This document shows, in pieces, positions 1 through 11,566 of a stretch of DNA of 64,000 nucleotides. The notes beneath the pieces are model-generated. The model was not told the origin of the DNA. It made no database searches and saw only the letters and a list, made by a program, of their open reading frames with translations. The stretch lies in contig NZ_PYOO01000002.1 in assembly GCF_003026395.1 (NCBI RefSeq), forward strand, positions 62,001-126,000, in the 5' to 3' direction. The position numbers were made by a program, and so were the translations under genes. Position 1 is the stretch's first letter. Each line of letters opens with the position of its first letter. The DNA comes from Photobacterium iliopiscarium (GTDB taxonomy: Bacteria > Pseudomonadota > Gammaproteobacteria > Enterobacterales > Vibrionaceae).

Positions 1-3000
1 TTTCACGCGCCAGGCGTAATACCGCACACCAGCCTGCTTTAGCATTCACAACCAACTTACGGAAGTCTTGGTAATCTTTACCCACTTTACGTAAACGTTT
101 CATCAAGCCTTTCATTTCAAGCTCAATTGACGTGGTTGATTTCTCTAATGTACTGCGACGATTACGTGAACTGTGTAAGCGTTCATTCAGTTCATTACGA
201 CGCACTAATGCACGTTCTTCTGCTTCAACATCTGCACGAACACCCAACTCTTGCAGCTCACGTTCAAACTCAAGCACAGTTTCATTCTTAGCTTGATGCG
301 AACTTTTCAGAGATGCTAACAACTGGTTATATTGGTTCGTTTGTGCACGTGATTGCTTCAAGCTTGCACGAGTTGTATTACGTTGTTGCTCAGCGGTCGC
401 TAATTTTAGTTTTAGCTGATCATTAAGCTCTGAACTCTTGCTCAATAACTCAACCGAATCGGCATAACTAAAGTAATGACGACGCTCGGCCAAATCTGCA
501 ATCGCAAAAATCAATGTTTTAAGTTGTTGCAGTTTTTGATCGGCGGCTTCGTAATTGGCTTGTAATGCATCAAACTGCTCAGGATCGGCATCAAGTGCTG
601 ATACTAATCCTTCAAGTTCAATCAATGCTTTACCGTAACGATCCAAATAATTACGCGCTTCATCCATTTGCGAAAGTTGCTGTTCAACTTCTGCAAAACG
701 TTCAGTTAGCGTTTCATCTTCAAGCAATGTCACGATGGGGTTTAATTTGCCCAGTAAGGTTAAGCCTTCACGTGCTGCGGCCAGTTGGCTACGTTGTTGT
801 TGCTCTTGTGCTTGTGACTCTGCTAACTGGCGCATGATCTGATTACGCTGATCACGGGCTTGTTTTAGTTCAACCTCAGGATCGGCATTAAAGGCAATCG
901 CCATATGGGTTGCCACAAAACTATTAAAGCTTTGGTATAAACGTTGTAGCTTTTGCGAATCAAATGCCGCTTTGGCGTGATCTTCTACCACTTGATCACG
1001 CTCATCACGTAAAGACTCTAATCGCTGTTCACGTGCTGCTCGGCCAAATAATGGCACTTTCGGGAAGCGTGAATAACGTAATTGGCGATCGTTAAGATGC
1101 ACACATACTGCATTCTCAAGTTCATCAACATCAAAGCCACTGTCATCAAATGAATCAGCATCACCTTCAATGATGTACAAATCATCGGGACAATCATCAA
1201 GAGCAATCAGCTTTTCTTTAATGCCACTTAAATCAGGGACGATAATTGCATGACGCGATGGGCCATACATCGCACTGAAATAAGGCGCATCCGCAAGCGT
1301 AATGTCATCATAAATTTCAGATAACATCGTACCGCCAAGCGTCTCAGCCAACGCACGCAGACCTAAATTGTCACTACCACCTGGTTGTGCCAAGTGTTCA
1401 ATATCATGCTCTAATGTTTGTTTGCGTTGCGCTAATTGGTCACGCTGTGCTGACACTTGACGTTCATTATCAAGTGTTGCTTGCATTGCATCCATTACCG
1501 TTTGGCTGCTGGTTAATTCAGTATTGGCTTGGTCGGCAAGGGTTTCAAGTGCATCTGAAGCGGCAATCCACGTTGGTGCAGAAGCTTCAAGTACGCTAAT
1601 ACGTACAACCAATCTTTGCTCGTTATGACGCATGTCATTACGTTGCTCAACCAAGCTCGCTTGATCTTGCTCTAAGCTTTCTAAGGTTGCTTCATGGCGC
1701 GCTTGTTCTTCCGCTAATGCCAATTCACCATCAATGGTAGTCGCAAACTTTTTAGCATACGTTTCAGCAAGTTCAATCGCTTGACGTTGACTACGCACAC
1801 TACGTTCTAAATCACGATATTGTGCTTTAAGCTGATCACCACGTTCAGAAACCGAACGAAGTTGACGACCATGCTCAATCAGCTCACGGGCTTTATCACT
1901 CGCTTGAGTACGATCAACCACACCTGCAATAGTGGTCACAATCGCTAAGCCTTTTTCAAACTGCTGCGCCGCTGCCGATGACATATCCAGTTTGTGTTTT
2001 AATGCTAATAACGCCGTTGTTTGGGTATCTTGCTGCTGTTTAAGTTGGACAAGAAACGGGGGCGCTTGGTCTGGTAGCATTTGATGATCACCAGACAAAT
2101 TACGGGCTTTTTCTAATGCTTGTACCGCTTGTTGGTACTGCAATGCACGAGTTTGCTGCATATCTAATGCTTGTTGGTAGTCTGCTAACTGGGTTTTTAA
2201 GCTATCAACTTCTTCTTCCGTTAGCTGTGATTGTTCTTCGGCTATTGCTAATTGCTCTGCCGCTTCTTCAACCACCATTACCTGCTCTTCAAGGCGCTCA
2301 GTAAGCTCTTCAAGATCTTCTTTATAACGCACGATTTTTTCAGCTTGGCGAACAGCCGTTTGCACTAGCTGCAAGTGATCAGAGGCCGCTTGATGATCTT
2401 GCTCTAATGCACCTTCTTGCTCAGTAAGTTCACCCAGCTCTGCATTCATGTTATTTAACGATGATTGCTGATCAACAAGCGTCTGGCGTGAACCCATTAG
2501 CTCACCACGTAAGCGTAGTGTTTGCTCTAATTTTTGCTGACGTTCGTTAGCATGACGCATGTAATCGGCAGCAACATAATTAGTTGCTTCAGAAATCAAA
2601 TGCTTAAATAAGTCACGATCTGTTTGAGTTAATTTGATCGCTTCTAACGTCATTCGGTTTTCACGTAATGCCGCTTCCATATCTTGGAACGCTTTTTTCA
2701 CCCCAGAGTTATGCGGTAATAAATAATCACGCAATGAACGGGTGATCGCACTTGAAATACCACCGTATAAAGAGGCTTCAATTAAACGATAGAATTTCGA
2801 ACGATCTTGGCTATTACGTAATTTCTTTGGTAACACGCCCATTTCAAACATTTGCACATGGTAATCCGTTACCGAGTTAAATGTTTTAAACTGCACTCCT
2901 TCGTGCTGGCTAACGAGATCTTTGACATCGTTAAGCTGACGAACACGGGCTTGGTTTTCAGAAATCGTTTCAACTAAAATTTCAGCAGGTTTGATATGTG

Positions 3001-3379
3001 AAGGTAAACCTTGAATCAAAAATGGCTTAATATCCACTTTCTTATCGCGGCCAGCTACTTGCTGTAATTTAACCGCAAAAATAATACGTTGCTGCTTTGA
3101 GTTAACCACATCCAGTGCTGCATAACAGGCGCCGGGTTTTAATTTACCGTGAAGACCTTTGTCACGAGATGCATTTGAGCTACCGGCTTCTGTGGTATTA
3201 CGAAAGTGAAGGAGACTTTGGTCTGGAATCAATGTCGTGATAAATGCTGCCATTGTGGTAGATTTACCCGCACCGTTACCGCCTGAAAGCGTTGTCACCA
3301 AATTATCAATATCAAAAGTACGTGCAAAAAAGCCGTTCCAGTTGATCATGGTGAGCGATTGATACTTGCCGCGTTCCAT
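1..3379 (-). CDS. mukB: Chromosome partition protein MukB, N-terminal three quarters (cut by left edge)
   Basis: SMC-like ATPase of the MukBEF condensin, which compacts and segregates the chromosome in enterobacteria and vibrios. About 1126 codons are present from the ATG at 3379; the family is near 1480 residues, so the C-terminal head with signature and Walker B lies beyond position 1. The start reads [18 protein letters not shown], and a Walker A loop (GGNGAGKST) sits at residues 33-41. The rest is long, Gln/Glu-rich coiled coil with a hinge region in the middle. The ATG overlaps the mukE stop by one base (TAATG), so translation is probably coupled. Identification is very secure; only the missing end is unknown. 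Confidence 0.97.
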   Translation of the reverse strand, partial: MERGKYQSLTMINWNGFFARTFDIDNLVTTLSGGNGAGKSTTMAAFITTLIPDQSLLHFRNTTEAGSSNASRDKGLHGKLKPGACYAALDVVNSKQQRIIFAVKLQQVAGRDKKVDIKPFLIQGLPSHIKPAEILVETISENQARVRQLNDVKDLVSQHEGVQFKTFNSVTDYHVQMFEMGVLPKKLRNSQDRSKFYRLIEASLYGGISSAITRSLRDYLLPHNSGVKKAFQDMEAALRENRMTLEAIKLTQTDRDLFKHLISEATNYVAADYMRHANERQQKLEQTLRLRGELMGSRQTLVDQQSSLNNMNAELGELTEQEGALEQDHQAASDHLQLVQTAVRQAEKIVRYKEDLEELTERLEEQVMVVEEAAEQLAIAEEQSQLTEEEVDSLKTQLADYQQALDMQQTRALQYQQAVQALEKARNLSGDHQMLPDQAPPFLVQLKQQQDTQTTALLALKHKLDMSSAAAQQFEKGLAIVTTIAGVVDRTQASDKARELIEHGRQLRSVSERGDQLKAQYRDLERSVRSQRQAIELAETYAKKFATTIDGELALAEEQARHEATLESLEQDQASLVEQRNDMRHNEQRLVVRISVLEASAPTWIAASDALETLADQANTELTSSQTVMDAMQATLDNERQVSAQRDQLAQRKQTLEHDIEHLAQPGGSDNLGLRALAETLGGTMLSEIYDDITLADAPYFSAMYGPSRHAIIVPDLSGIKEKLIALDDCPDDLYIIEGDADSFDDSGFDVDELENAVCVHLNDRQLRYSRFPKVPLFGRAAREQRLESLRDERDQVVEDHAKAAFDSQKLQRLYQSFNSFVATHMAIAFNADPEVELKQARDQRNQIMRQLAESQAQEQQQRSQLAAAREGLTLLGKLNPIVTLLEDETLTERFAEVEQQLSQMDEARNYLDRYGKALIELEGLVSALDADPEQFDALQANYEAADQKLQQLKTLIFAIADLAERRHYFSYADSVELLSKSSELNDQLKLKLATAEQQRNTTRASLKQSRAQTNQYNQLLASLKSSHQAKNETVLEFERELQELGVRADVEAEERALVRRNELNERLHSSRNRRSTLEKSTTSIELEMKGLMKRLRKVGKDYQDFRKLVVNAKAGWCAVLRLARE

Positions 3380-4125
3380 TAAATACTACTCTCCTGTACC
3401 GCTTGCTCTACATCTTGTTGCATTTCAAGCATTTCTTGATTGTTGGGGTCAATATCATCAAGCAGGCTTGATTGACTTGACGCTTGCTGATGAACCACGG
3501 CTTCACCGTCACGAATCAATCGTAACTGCGCTTCACGAACATCATCACCAGTACGTACATCAGCACCAAAACGGAATACAGATTCACTGATACGGAACTT
3601 ACCATTCTCACCAATAGGGATAAGCATTCCTAAGCGACGTAAACGACGTAATGCTGTTTTTACTTTATCAAACAATTTTTCACGATCAAGATCTGAACCT
3701 GAAGCGCGATTAGTGACAAGTTTCATTAGCTTTTGTTCATCAGCCAATACCAACAACTCATCAAATAACTCTTGATTAGTAAAGATGCCTTCATGTGCTA
3801 AACGTTCAGGACTCAGGTAAAGAAAACATAATACTTTACCCACCAGCATATCAATTTCAGATAATACTGAACGACCAATCAATGAGGTTGATCGTGGGCG
3901 TAAATATAAAAAGCCTTCAGGTGCACGTACGAGTTCTGCATTATAGCGGCGATAAAACATCGCTAATTCTTTCTCAAACTCAATTAAATAAGCGTGACTA
4001 TCTAAATCTTCGCTTGAAACATGGCGACCAGAACGCAGAGCGTTATCTAGCGTAGGGAAAAGTGGGTTAGCAATTGCTTTTGCCAACTTCTCCGGCATAA
4101 ATTCTTCAATATTTGTCAATGACAT
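3379..4125 (-). CDS. mukE: Condensin subunit MukE
   Basis: Winged-helix KITE-type subunit that, with MukF, bridges the MukB heads and regulates ATPase and DNA binding. The protein is 248 residues (E. coli about 234) with a slightly longer acidic, Gln-rich tail. Conserved stretches include [30 protein letters not shown] and [12 protein letters not shown]. The frame is open 57 bases further upstream, but the start at 4125 ([11 protein letters not shown]) aligns with the family start, and a CGGAG/AAGG-rich stretch precedes it. It overlaps mukF by 20 bases, as in E. coli, and mukB by one. Confidence 0.96.
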   Translation of the reverse strand: MSLTNIEEFMPEKLAKAIANPLFPTLDNALRSGRHVSSEDLDSHAYLIEFEKELAMFYRRYNAELVRAPEGFLYLRPRSTSLIGRSVLSEIDMLVGKVLCFLYLSPERLAHEGIFTNQELFDELLVLADEQKLMKLVTNRASGSDLDREKLFDKVKTALRRLRRLGMLIPIGENGKFRISESVFRFGADVRTGDDVREAQLRLIRDGEAVVHQQASSQSSLLDDIDPNNQEMLEMQQDVEQAVQESSI

Positions 4126-5428
4126 GGGCTTGTACCTTGGCTCCGTATTCGTTAATTGCTTTCCAATCAGGCTGAATGGCATTGAAGTCCGCTTCGGAAT
4201 AACCCATTCTTACGGCCTGATCAATCACAATCCGCGCTAAATCAAAATGTTGTGCATACGGATGTTGTGCCAAATAATCTTTAAGTAAAACACTCAAATT
4301 GATTGGTGCACCTGTTGCTTTGTGTGCTTGTAACATCAACCCAACTTTTTCAGCCAGTTGATCGTTAACCAAGTCAAGTTCTTCAAATTCCATTTCACCA
4401 GGAACGATACCGGTTACTTCATCATCCCGTAGGATCAAGGTTTCATCACGCATATCAAGTAAACGTTCAGCATCGGCAAATGTTAGTAACCATGGTGCAT
4501 CGAAGTAATCAGTAACCGATTGACGTAGTCGTTGACTAAAGGCGCGGTTTTTATCCATATCAATTGCGGTACGAATAAATTTATGTACGTGGCGATCATA
4601 GCCAATCCATAAATCAATCGTTTGTTGTCCCCAACTGATGATGCGATCTAACTTCATTTGCAGGATATAAATCATACCATCAACAAAATCAAGATCATCA
4701 CGTCCTTGAATCTCTTCTTGAATAGCCAGTAGCTGACTTTGAAGCTGATCACCTGCGGCTTGCAATGTATCTTGCAGTTCACGCAGTGTTGATGATGTTT
4801 CATCAAGTAATACTTCACAACTACTGATAGCGGCTTGCCAATCTTGATTTAATAACTCCGCAATATCGAGCTTCACTTGTTGCTGTTGCTCATCCATTGC
4901 GCGTTGGTTTAAATCGATACGATCAAAGATTTCCGCGACGGAATATTTTAATACTGCATGCACATTTTGACGCCAATGTTTTTCATTACCGTCTTCTTGA
5001 GCTGCCGTCGCTGCTTTATTGATCTCATCGGCCACCATTGCTAACTGAATAGATAGTTTTAGTGTTGAGAACTCACGTTGCCGCACGTAATAATCAGTAA
5101 TGCCGAGCGCTAACGGACTTAATCGATAAATACTCGCGCCATCAGTCACCTCACTGGTAAAGCGTGATATTAACCGCTGTCTTACCAATTCATTTATGGC
5201 GTTGTTGGCACGAAATGCTAGGGTTTCCTTGGTTTGACCGAACATATCGCTCACAATGCGAAATGCATCAACCAATTCACCTTCCCCTAATTCTTCATCA
5301 AAGCGATCACCGCTTAATACAGCAATCGCTAACAAGAACGCCAGCCGTTCTGTCGGTAAATTAAGGGCAAACTCATTATTTTTGACCCAATTTACTAACT
5401 CAGGAACAGTCTGGGTAACTTCACTCAT
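4106..5428 (-). CDS. mukF: Condensin kleisin subunit MukF
   Basis: Kleisin of MukBEF; dimerises through its N-terminal winged-helix and helical region and contacts the MukB heads with its C-terminal and middle segments. It is 440 residues, the usual length. The N-terminus ([20 protein letters not shown]) and the [20 protein letters not shown] block are characteristic of the family. The ATG at 5428 sits inside the cmoM stop (ATGA, four-base overlap), and the 3' end overlaps mukE. The order cmoM-mukF-mukE-mukB is the standard gammaproteobacterial operon. Confidence 0.97.
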   Translation of the reverse strand: MSEVTQTVPELVNWVKNNEFALNLPTERLAFLLAIAVLSGDRFDEELGEGELVDAFRIVSDMFGQTKETLAFRANNAINELVRQRLISRFTSEVTDGASIYRLSPLALGITDYYVRQREFSTLKLSIQLAMVADEINKAATAAQEDGNEKHWRQNVHAVLKYSVAEIFDRIDLNQRAMDEQQQQVKLDIAELLNQDWQAAISSCEVLLDETSSTLRELQDTLQAAGDQLQSQLLAIQEEIQGRDDLDFVDGMIYILQMKLDRIISWGQQTIDLWIGYDRHVHKFIRTAIDMDKNRAFSQRLRQSVTDYFDAPWLLTFADAERLLDMRDETLILRDDEVTGIVPGEMEFEELDLVNDQLAEKVGLMLQAHKATGAPINLSVLLKDYLAQHPYAQHFDLARIVIDQAVRMGYSEADFNAIQPDWKAINEYGAKVQAHVIDKY

Positions 5429-6258
5429 CCCTTGTCCTTATTGCTATTATTTAAATTTGTCACCACTGTTGACGTTACATCTGTGAGAGGCTTACGCGCA
5501 TACACATGGATATAACGACCTAATGACAAAAAAGGTTCCTGACGACAAAGCTTTTGCTCCATATCAAGAACTTGTTCGAAACTGTAATCACCCATTCGAT
5601 CATGCTGCATGTAATCATGGAATGTGCGTACACCTGTTTTACCCATTATGTCAAACCCAGCCTCAGTTAAACACTGATATACATCATCAGGCTTTATTCC
5701 TTGTTGAGGCTGCAATTTAAACCGTTTACGGTGTGGCATACCTTGTTCTATATGAGTTAAATTGCCACAAATCAGATTCTTAAATAGTAATCCATTATAG
5801 TTATAAAACATGACCGAAATAACACCGCCAGGTTTTACGTTATCTAATAAACCGATTAATGTTGTAATCGGATCAGCCAGCCACTCCATAACCGCATGAA
5901 AAAGAATTAAATCAACGGGAGCTTCAATATGCTCACTAATTTCTTGAATCGGTGAATGCACTAACCGATATTGCTCAACTAAGCCATTTTTAGCAATTTC
6001 TTGTTCCGCTAATGTCAACATTTCGCTAGAAAGATCACATAATGTCACGTAATGTCCAAGCGCGGCTATTTTTTGAGATATTTGCCCAATACCACCACCT
6101 GCATCTAATACTTGTAATGGTGCGGTATCATTCAATTCTTGCAATATATATTCAATATCTTGCCAAACAACAACTTGTCGTATTTGACCTTTCGCTGTGC
6201 CATAAATATTATCAGCGAACTTTTTCGCCAAATCGTCAAAATTTCGGTCTTTTTTCAT
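5425..6258 (-). CDS. cmoM: tRNA 5-carboxymethoxyuridine methyltransferase CmoM (SmtA)
   Basis: SAM-dependent methyltransferase that methylates cmo5U34 to mcmo5U34 in certain tRNAs; the gene was earlier called smtA. The protein is 277 residues (E. coli 261). It starts [20 protein letters not shown] and has the class I SAM motif [10 protein letters not shown] at residues 50-59, then [14 protein letters not shown] and [13 protein letters not shown], all typical of CmoM. It is the first gene of the muk operon and overlaps mukF by four bases. The promoter must lie in the 119 bases shared with divergent elyC. Confidence 0.93.
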   Translation of the reverse strand: MKKDRNFDDLAKKFADNIYGTAKGQIRQVVVWQDIEYILQELNDTAPLQVLDAGGGIGQISQKIAALGHYVTLCDLSSEMLTLAEQEIAKNGLVEQYRLVHSPIQEISEHIEAPVDLILFHAVMEWLADPITTLIGLLDNVKPGGVISVMFYNYNGLLFKNLICGNLTHIEQGMPHRKRFKLQPQQGIKPDDVYQCLTEAGFDIMGKTGVRTFHDYMQHDRMGDYSFEQVLDMEQKLCRQEPFLSLGRYIHVYARKPLTDVTSTVVTNLNNSNKDKG

Positions 6259-6377
6259 GGCTCATTTACGTTATGATAGCGACTCTAGAATATGGCTTAT
6301 TTTCTCACAAGCAGTAAAGGAATAAAGGCTTGTGATCGATTTTAGGGCTCAACTGCTGAAATTTCGGACGACATATT

Positions 6378-7184
6378 ATGTTTATACTTAAAAAAATCAT
6401 ATCAGCGCTACTGATGCCGCTACCGTTTCTATTATTAGTGGGCATTATAGGTTTATGCGTGTTGTGGTTTACACGTCGAAAAAAATTAGCCTCTATCTTG
6501 GTGAGTATTTCCTTAATTGGTATTTTTCTATGTTCATTCCAACCTCTCACAACCGCATTACTACGCCCATTAGAGCAAGAAAATGCCGCCTTTGTGAATA
6601 CCACCAAACCAATCAGTTATGTCATGGTATTAGGCAGTGGCCAAGTCATTGATAAAACCTTTCCAATTACCTCAGAATTATCGCCAACAGCGATTACACG
6701 CTTAGTTGAAGGTATTCGTATCTTCCGCATGTATCCTGATGCTAAGTTAATTCTCTCTGGCTTTGGGGGTTTAGCTTCTCATGGTATTAGCCACGCACGG
6801 TTAATGGCGCATTTGGCTATCGCATTGGGGGTCAATAAACGAGATATTCTATTATTTGAATCAACAAAGGACACCAAAGAAGAAGCCTTCCAAGCGGCGG
6901 ATGTTGTTAAAGATAAAAATATGATTTTAGTAACATCAGCCAGTCAAATGTCACGCGCGCTTTACTATTTCCATCAAGCTGGATTACACCCTATTCCTGC
7001 ACCAACGAACTTTAGGGCCAGTAATCAAATACGTGATTTTGTTCCTGATGCACGATTCCTTACTCAGATAGAAATTGTTGAACATGAGCGTTTAGGGCAG
7101 TTATGGCAACGCATAACCAGCAAGCTATTAAACCCAGAAACTGAACATCTACAAGCAGAAAAAGTAAAACCTGAGACATTATAG
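6378..7184 (+). CDS. elyC: Envelope biogenesis factor ElyC (DUF218 family)
   Basis: Inner-membrane protein of the DUF218 (YdcF-like) family; in E. coli ElyC (YcbC) is linked to envelope integrity and lipid-carrier use in peptidoglycan synthesis. It is 268 residues with two N-terminal membrane helices (about 11-31 and 37-56) followed by a cytoplasmic or periplasmic DUF218 domain containing VMVLGSGQVID, LVEGIRIFRMYPDAKLILSG and LVTSASQMSRAL. It is divergent from cmoM-mukFEB, the same neighbourhood as in E. coli. No strong Shine-Dalgarno precedes the ATG. Confidence 0.88.
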   Translation: MFILKKIISALLMPLPFLLLVGIIGLCVLWFTRRKKLASILVSISLIGIFLCSFQPLTTALLRPLEQENAAFVNTTKPISYVMVLGSGQVIDKTFPITSELSPTAITRLVEGIRIFRMYPDAKLILSGFGGLASHGISHARLMAHLAIALGVNKRDILLFESTKDTKEEAFQAADVVKDKNMILVTSASQMSRALYYFHQAGLHPIPAPTNFRASNQIRDFVPDARFLTQIEIVEHERLGQLWQRITSKLLNPETEHLQAEKVKPETL

Positions 7185-7217
7185 GTTTTTCAATGTCATG
7201 TTTTAGTTAATTATTTT

Positions 7218-7254
7218 AAAGCCAGCTACGGCATTATCCGTACTGGCTTTTTTA
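7218..7254 (+). terminator. Rho-independent terminator after elyC
   Basis: GCCAGCTACGG / CCGTACTGGC stem (one bulged base) around a CATTAT loop, followed by a run of T. It lies 34 bases after the elyC stop. Confidence 0.85.
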
Positions 7255-7397
7255 AAATCATCTTACTCTTTGCATAACTATTAAGTTCGTACCATTTTAA
7301 AATACGTTTTTATCTTATAATTTCACTTTAATCTCAGCATGCTTTACTGTATTTCATGATAAAATGATGACTTACTACTTAAGAAAGAATTTAATTC

Positions 7398-7634
7398 ATG
7401 AAACTTTTAATCCGTAACCTTTCTCGCAGCACAACTGAAGTTCAAATTCATAAAATGTTTGAAGAATTTGGTAAAATTAGTGCTTGTAACCTTGTATTAG
7501 ACGAAAAAACAGGCAAATCAAAAGGATTTGCATTTGTTGAAATGGCTGATGATGAGCAAGCAACGCGCGCTATGAAAGCACTTCATGAAATGTTGGTTGA
7601 TAAAAGTCGCATTCGTGTAAAAACTGCTGAATAA
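7398..7634 (+). CDS. Small RRM RNA-binding protein
   Basis: Single RNA-recognition-motif protein of 78 residues, a type common in marine gammaproteobacteria and cyanobacteria and often cold-associated. RNP2 is LLIRNL (residues 3-8) and RNP1 is KGFAFVEM (42-49), both with the aromatic residues that stack on RNA bases. Nothing else is fused to the domain. It is monocistronic between two terminators. The target RNAs cannot be inferred from sequence. Confidence 0.88.
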   Translation: MKLLIRNLSRSTTEVQIHKMFEEFGKISACNLVLDEKTGKSKGFAFVEMADDEQATRAMKALHEMLVDKSRIRVKTAE

Positions 7635-7659
7635 TCCATTTAGGGTTTATCTAGACATA

Positions 7660-7690
7660 AAAAAACCGAGTAAATAATACTCGGTTTTTT
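7660..7690. terminator. Bidirectional terminator between the RRM gene and kdsB
   Basis: Perfect 12-bp stem AAAAAACCGAGT / ACTCGGTTTTTT with a seven-base loop. The A and T flanks let it serve the plus-strand RRM gene and the minus-strand kdsB operon. Confidence 0.92.
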
Positions 7691-7727
7691 ATTATACTAA
7701 GACGATAGTCACAGACTAACTGTTTTA

Positions 7728-8474
7728 TTAGCTAACTAACTGCCGCACTTTTTCTAAATCTTCTAAGGTATCAACCCCTGCTGGTGGTGCATCAATCGCA
7801 ACATCAACATGAATTTTCTCACCATACCAAAGCACACGAAGTTGCTCTAGTGATTCAATTTGCTCTAACGGGCTTGGCTGCCAATTAATATAAGTATTAA
7901 TAAACCCAGCACGATAAGCATAAATACCAATATGGCGCAGTAGATTATGATGAACAATGCGTGGTTGTTGAGCAAAGTTATCACGATCCCAAGGGATAGC
8001 AGCACGGCTAAAATACAATGCATAACCATCTTTATCCGTCACCACTTTTACCGCATTCGGATTAAAGATTTCATCATGATGATCAATTTCAACGGCTAAT
8101 GTCGCCATCGGTGCATTAAAGTTAGCAATATTGTCAGCAACTTGACGAATAATTGTATCTGGAATGAGCGGCTCATCACCTTGCACATTCACCACAATAT
8201 GATCATCAGCAAGTTGATATTTCGCAACCACCTCAGCCAAACGCTCAGTACCTGATTGATGATCAGTACGGGTTAAACACACCTCACCACCAAACCCTTG
8301 TACCACATCGACAATACGTTGATCATCTGTCGCAACAATAACTTGATCAGCGCCAGATTTACATGCTTGTTCGTAAACCCATTGCACCATCGGTTTACCT
8401 GCAATATCAGCTAACGGTTTACCGGGTAAACGTGTTGATTGATAACGTGCAGGAATAATCACAGTAAAGGCCAT
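7728..8474 (-). CDS. kdsB: 3-deoxy-manno-octulosonate cytidylyltransferase KdsB
   Basis: Makes CMP-KDO from CTP and KDO, activating KDO for the lipopolysaccharide inner core; cytoplasmic. It is 248 residues, the normal length. The N-terminal nucleotide-binding motif [15 protein letters not shown] (residues 7-21) and [11 protein letters not shown] are diagnostic. The start ATG overlaps the ycaR stop by one base (TAATG). Last gene of msbA-lpxK-ycaR-kdsB, followed by a shared terminator. Confidence 0.97.
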   Translation of the reverse strand: MAFTVIIPARYQSTRLPGKPLADIAGKPMVQWVYEQACKSGADQVIVATDDQRIVDVVQGFGGEVCLTRTDHQSGTERLAEVVAKYQLADDHIVVNVQGDEPLIPDTIIRQVADNIANFNAPMATLAVEIDHHDEIFNPNAVKVVTDKDGYALYFSRAAIPWDRDNFAQQPRIVHHNLLRHIGIYAYRAGFINTYINWQPSPLEQIESLEQLRVLWYGEKIHVDVAIDAPPAGVDTLEDLEKVRQLVS

Positions 8475-8653
8475 TACTTAACCTCGTCAGAACTTAATGT
8501 ACGTGCTTCTGAATCAAGTAGAACAGGAATACCGTCATCGATAGGATAAGCAAGACGATCAAACTTACACACTAATTCATTTTTTTCTTTATCGAAATTC
8601 AATTTGCCTTTACATACAGGGCAAGCAACAATTTCAAGCAGACGGTGATCCAT
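8474..8653 (-). CDS. ycaR: YcaR, Trm112-family small protein
   Basis: Short protein of 59 residues (E. coli YcaR 60) of the UPF0434/Trm112-like family, conserved between lpxK and kdsB. I translated it directly: it begins [18 protein letters not shown], with a CPVC pair at residues 11-14 and a third Cys at 29, which suggests a degenerate zinc knuckle. Its ATG lies 20 bases inside the end of lpxK and its stop overlaps the kdsB start, so all three genes are probably translationally coupled. The molecular role is not established. Confidence 0.93.
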   Translation of the reverse strand: MDHRLLEIVACPVCKGKLNFDKEKNELVCKFDRLAYPIDDGIPVLLDSEARTLSSDEVK

Positions 8654-9668
8654 ACTTTTCCTTAACCTCTATAATCTGTTTAATTATGGCTGATGCTTGT
8701 GGCTCAGAGATAACTGCATCAACAGGCAGATACCACCAATTATCCTCCGCAAATGAGTAACATTTTACTGCATCTTTTTCAGTCATAACCAAATGTTGCC
8801 CTTGTTGGGCTAAATCTAATAATGTTTGTTGAGTAAATGCTTGATGATCAGCAAAAGGCTGGCACACCACAGGCTTTACACCTAACGCATTCAATGTCGC
8901 AAAAAATCGTGGTGGATGACCAATACCTGCCATTGCAACGACCGACGCTAGCGATGTAGCCGCACAACGGGCACCGGTTTTAATATTAATTAATTCTGAT
9001 GGTGATAAATGCATTGTCGCTTCATTAGCGTGAGCAACACCACCATTACAAATCCGAAAATCAACCTCATTCAGACGCTGACATGATTCTCGCAATGGGC
9101 CTAATGGTAATAATTGCTGATTACCAAATCGGCGTTTACCATCAATCACAACGACTTCAATATCGCGTGAAAGCGCATAGTGCTGTAAACCATCATCAGT
9201 AATAATAACGTCAACATCATGTTTTAACAGTAACTTTACTGCATCACTTCGAACAGGTGCAACCGCAACGGGAACACCTGTTCGACGACGAATTAAAACA
9301 GGCTCATCCCCTGCAATATCGGTATCGGTATCACTCTCGACAAAATACGGATAATAAGGTGCTTTACCACCATAACCACGTGAAACAACGCCAGGTTTTA
9401 ATCCTTGCGTCAAGAGTTGTTCAACCAACCATACCACTACTGGCGTTTTGCCATTGCCACCAGCGGTGATATTACCAACAATAACCACGGGTACTGGCGC
9501 TCGATATGCTACTTTTTTACCGTCAACATACTGCTGCCGTTTACGACGACTAATCACGCCAAACAGTTGACTGAGGGGCCACAATAGTGGCCACAACAGA
9601 AAATAAACAATTCGAGCTTTACCTTTAGGTGCTAGTTGATACCACATTGCTTCAATGAGAGCCGCCAC
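8634..9668 (-). CDS. lpxK: Tetraacyldisaccharide 4'-kinase LpxK
   Basis: Phosphorylates the 4' position of the tetraacyldisaccharide-1-phosphate precursor to give lipid IVA, at the inner face of the inner membrane. It is 344 residues with a membrane-anchoring hydrophobic segment (about 20-38) and a P-loop [12 protein letters not shown] at residues 65-76. [16 protein letters not shown] and MTEKDAVKC are family hallmarks. The start is a GTG at 9668, two bases after the msbA stop; an in-frame ATG seven codons later is possible, but alignment with family N-termini favours the GTG region. Overlaps ycaR by 20 bases. Confidence 0.95.
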   Translation of the reverse strand: MAALIEAMWYQLAPKGKARIVYFLLWPLLWPLSQLFGVISRRKRQQYVDGKKVAYRAPVPVVIVGNITAGGNGKTPVVVWLVEQLLTQGLKPGVVSRGYGGKAPYYPYFVESDTDTDIAGDEPVLIRRRTGVPVAVAPVRSDAVKLLLKHDVDVIITDDGLQHYALSRDIEVVVIDGKRRFGNQQLLPLGPLRESCQRLNEVDFRICNGGVAHANEATMHLSPSELINIKTGARCAATSLASVVAMAGIGHPPRFFATLNALGVKPVVCQPFADHQAFTQQTLLDLAQQGQHLVMTEKDAVKCYSFAEDNWWYLPVDAVISEPQASAIIKQIIEVKEKYGSPSA

Positions 9669-9670
9669 GA

Positions 9671-11428
9671 TTAATCACCAAATTGAATACGATGAAGTTG
9701 CGCATAAGCACCATTAAGGCTAATTAACTCACCATGTGTACCACGTTCAATAATTTCACCATCATCGACCACTAAGATCTGATCAGCATTTTCAATCGTA
9801 GATAAACGGTGAGCAATGACTAACACAGTGCGATCTTTTTGTAATTCATCCAGTGCGCGTTGAATCGCACGCTCAGATTCAGTATCCAACGCTGATGTTG
9901 CTTCATCAAGTACTAGCACCGGCGCATTACGTAGCAACGCACGAGCAATAGCAAGACGTTGACGTTGACCACCAGACAAACTCACGCCATTTTCACCAAT
10001 AATAGTATCAAGTCCATGCTGCATGTCCTTAATAAAGTCCATCGCATAAGCAAGCTCTGCTACTCGTTCAATATCAGCGCGGGTATATTCATTGCCGCTC
10101 GCATAGGCAATATTGTTCGCAATTGTGTCATTAAATAAATGCACATTTTGTGAAACGACCGCAACTTGAGAGCGTAAATTAAATAAGGTGTAATCTTGTA
10201 GAGCAACACCGTCTAAACGCAAATCACCAGAATCAATGTCATAAAAACGCGTCAACAAATTAGCAATGGTACTTTTACCCGATCCTGAACGACCAACAAG
10301 CGCAACGGTTTTACCCGCAGGAAGTTCAAAGCTAACATTGCGTAATGCTGGCGTGTCTTTGGTTGGGTAAGTGAACGTCACATCTTTTACAGAAACATCA
10401 CCTTTAACGCGCTTAACTTCGTGCTTACCGTGATCTTTTTCAGTTTCTAAATCCATCAAATCAAACAGTGTATGACACGCTGCCATACCACGTTGGAATT
10501 GAGAGGTAACACTGGTCAAAGATTTAAGTGGGCGCATTAAACCAAACATCGCACCAAATACCACGGCAAAAGTACCCGGTGTTAGTGAATCACGTAATGA
10601 CGGTGTATTAGCAAGAATCAGCACCACAACCAATGCTGAAGAAGCAATAAGCTGGATAATCGGGTTCGCTATCGCCTGTGCAGACACTAGTTTCATGGTT
10701 TGACGACGCATTAAGTTACTTACATCATCAAAACGTTCTTTCTCAACCTGCTGCCCACCATAACTTAGTACGACTTTATGGCCTTTTAGCATTTGTTCAG
10801 CAGACGACGTCACTGACCCCATCGCATCTTGCATACTGCGTGAGATTTTACGGAATCGTTTTGAAACAATACTAATGCTAATGGCAACCACGGGGGCAAT
10901 CACAATCAAAATAGCCGATAACTGCCAGCTATTCCAAAACATCAATACCATTAAGCCAATGATCGATGCCCCTTCACGAACAATACTAACTAACGCGCTG
11001 CTGGTTGCAGAAGCGACTTGTTCGGAGTCATAAGTAATGCGCGATAATAATGCGCCAGAGGCTTCTTTATCAAAGAACGCAACGGGCATTCTCATGAAAT
11101 GTTGAAATAGTTTTCGGCGAAGGTTCATTACAACATTGCCAGAAACCCATGATAAACAGTAGGTTGATACAAAACCACTGGCACCACGCATGATCATTAA
11201 GCCAACAAGATAGATAGGCATCATGGCAAGAAAACCAGAATCCATACTATCAAAACCGCCAAAACTTTTATCAAGTAACGGTTTAATCATCGACAACATC
11301 AAGGTATCACCAGCCGCATTAATAATTAGCGCAATAACAGCGACAATAATACCTGCTTTATAGATCTTGATATAAGGCCACAGTCTTTTATAAGTATCTT
11401 TGGTTGATTTTTCTGTTAATTGCGTCAT
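9671..11428 (-). CDS. msbA: Lipid A export ATP-binding/permease protein MsbA
   Basis: Homodimeric ABC exporter that flips core-lipid A across the inner membrane. About 585 residues from the ATG at 11428; an in-frame TTG three codons upstream would give 588. Six membrane helices fill the first half. The nucleotide-binding domain has Walker [10 protein letters not shown] (about 379-387), signature LSGGQ (about 480) and Walker [13 protein letters not shown] (about 500). [17 protein letters not shown] and FQRGMAAC match MsbA rather than other ABC exporters. It leads the block with lpxK, so flipping and synthesis of lipid A are encoded together. No clear Shine-Dalgarno precedes either start. Confidence 0.96.
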   Translation of the reverse strand: MTQLTEKSTKDTYKRLWPYIKIYKAGIIVAVIALIINAAGDTLMLSMIKPLLDKSFGGFDSMDSGFLAMMPIYLVGLMIMRGASGFVSTYCLSWVSGNVVMNLRRKLFQHFMRMPVAFFDKEASGALLSRITYDSEQVASATSSALVSIVREGASIIGLMVLMFWNSWQLSAILIVIAPVVAISISIVSKRFRKISRSMQDAMGSVTSSAEQMLKGHKVVLSYGGQQVEKERFDDVSNLMRRQTMKLVSAQAIANPIIQLIASSALVVVLILANTPSLRDSLTPGTFAVVFGAMFGLMRPLKSLTSVTSQFQRGMAACHTLFDLMDLETEKDHGKHEVKRVKGDVSVKDVTFTYPTKDTPALRNVSFELPAGKTVALVGRSGSGKSTIANLLTRFYDIDSGDLRLDGVALQDYTLFNLRSQVAVVSQNVHLFNDTIANNIAYASGNEYTRADIERVAELAYAMDFIKDMQHGLDTIIGENGVSLSGGQRQRLAIARALLRNAPVLVLDEATSALDTESERAIQRALDELQKDRTVLVIAHRLSTIENADQILVVDDGEIIERGTHGELISLNGAYAQLHRIQFGD

Positions 11429-11566
11429 GAATGCCAATTTTGATAAAATACAATCTCTCTATTCTACCCTTAACATTGCTATCAACCAAATTTGTCCACA
11501 ATCCTTTTTTCTTAAACGGCTTTTTATGCTCATAAAAACGACATTGAGTAATCATTAACTGTCATT

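Noticed and set aside
3795..4055. Plus-strand frame of 86 codons inside mukE
   Set aside because: It is antisense to a well-conserved gene, has no signal of its own, and its translation resembles nothing. The same reasoning removes other long antisense frames inside mukB, mfd, fumarase, sdaA and fabV.
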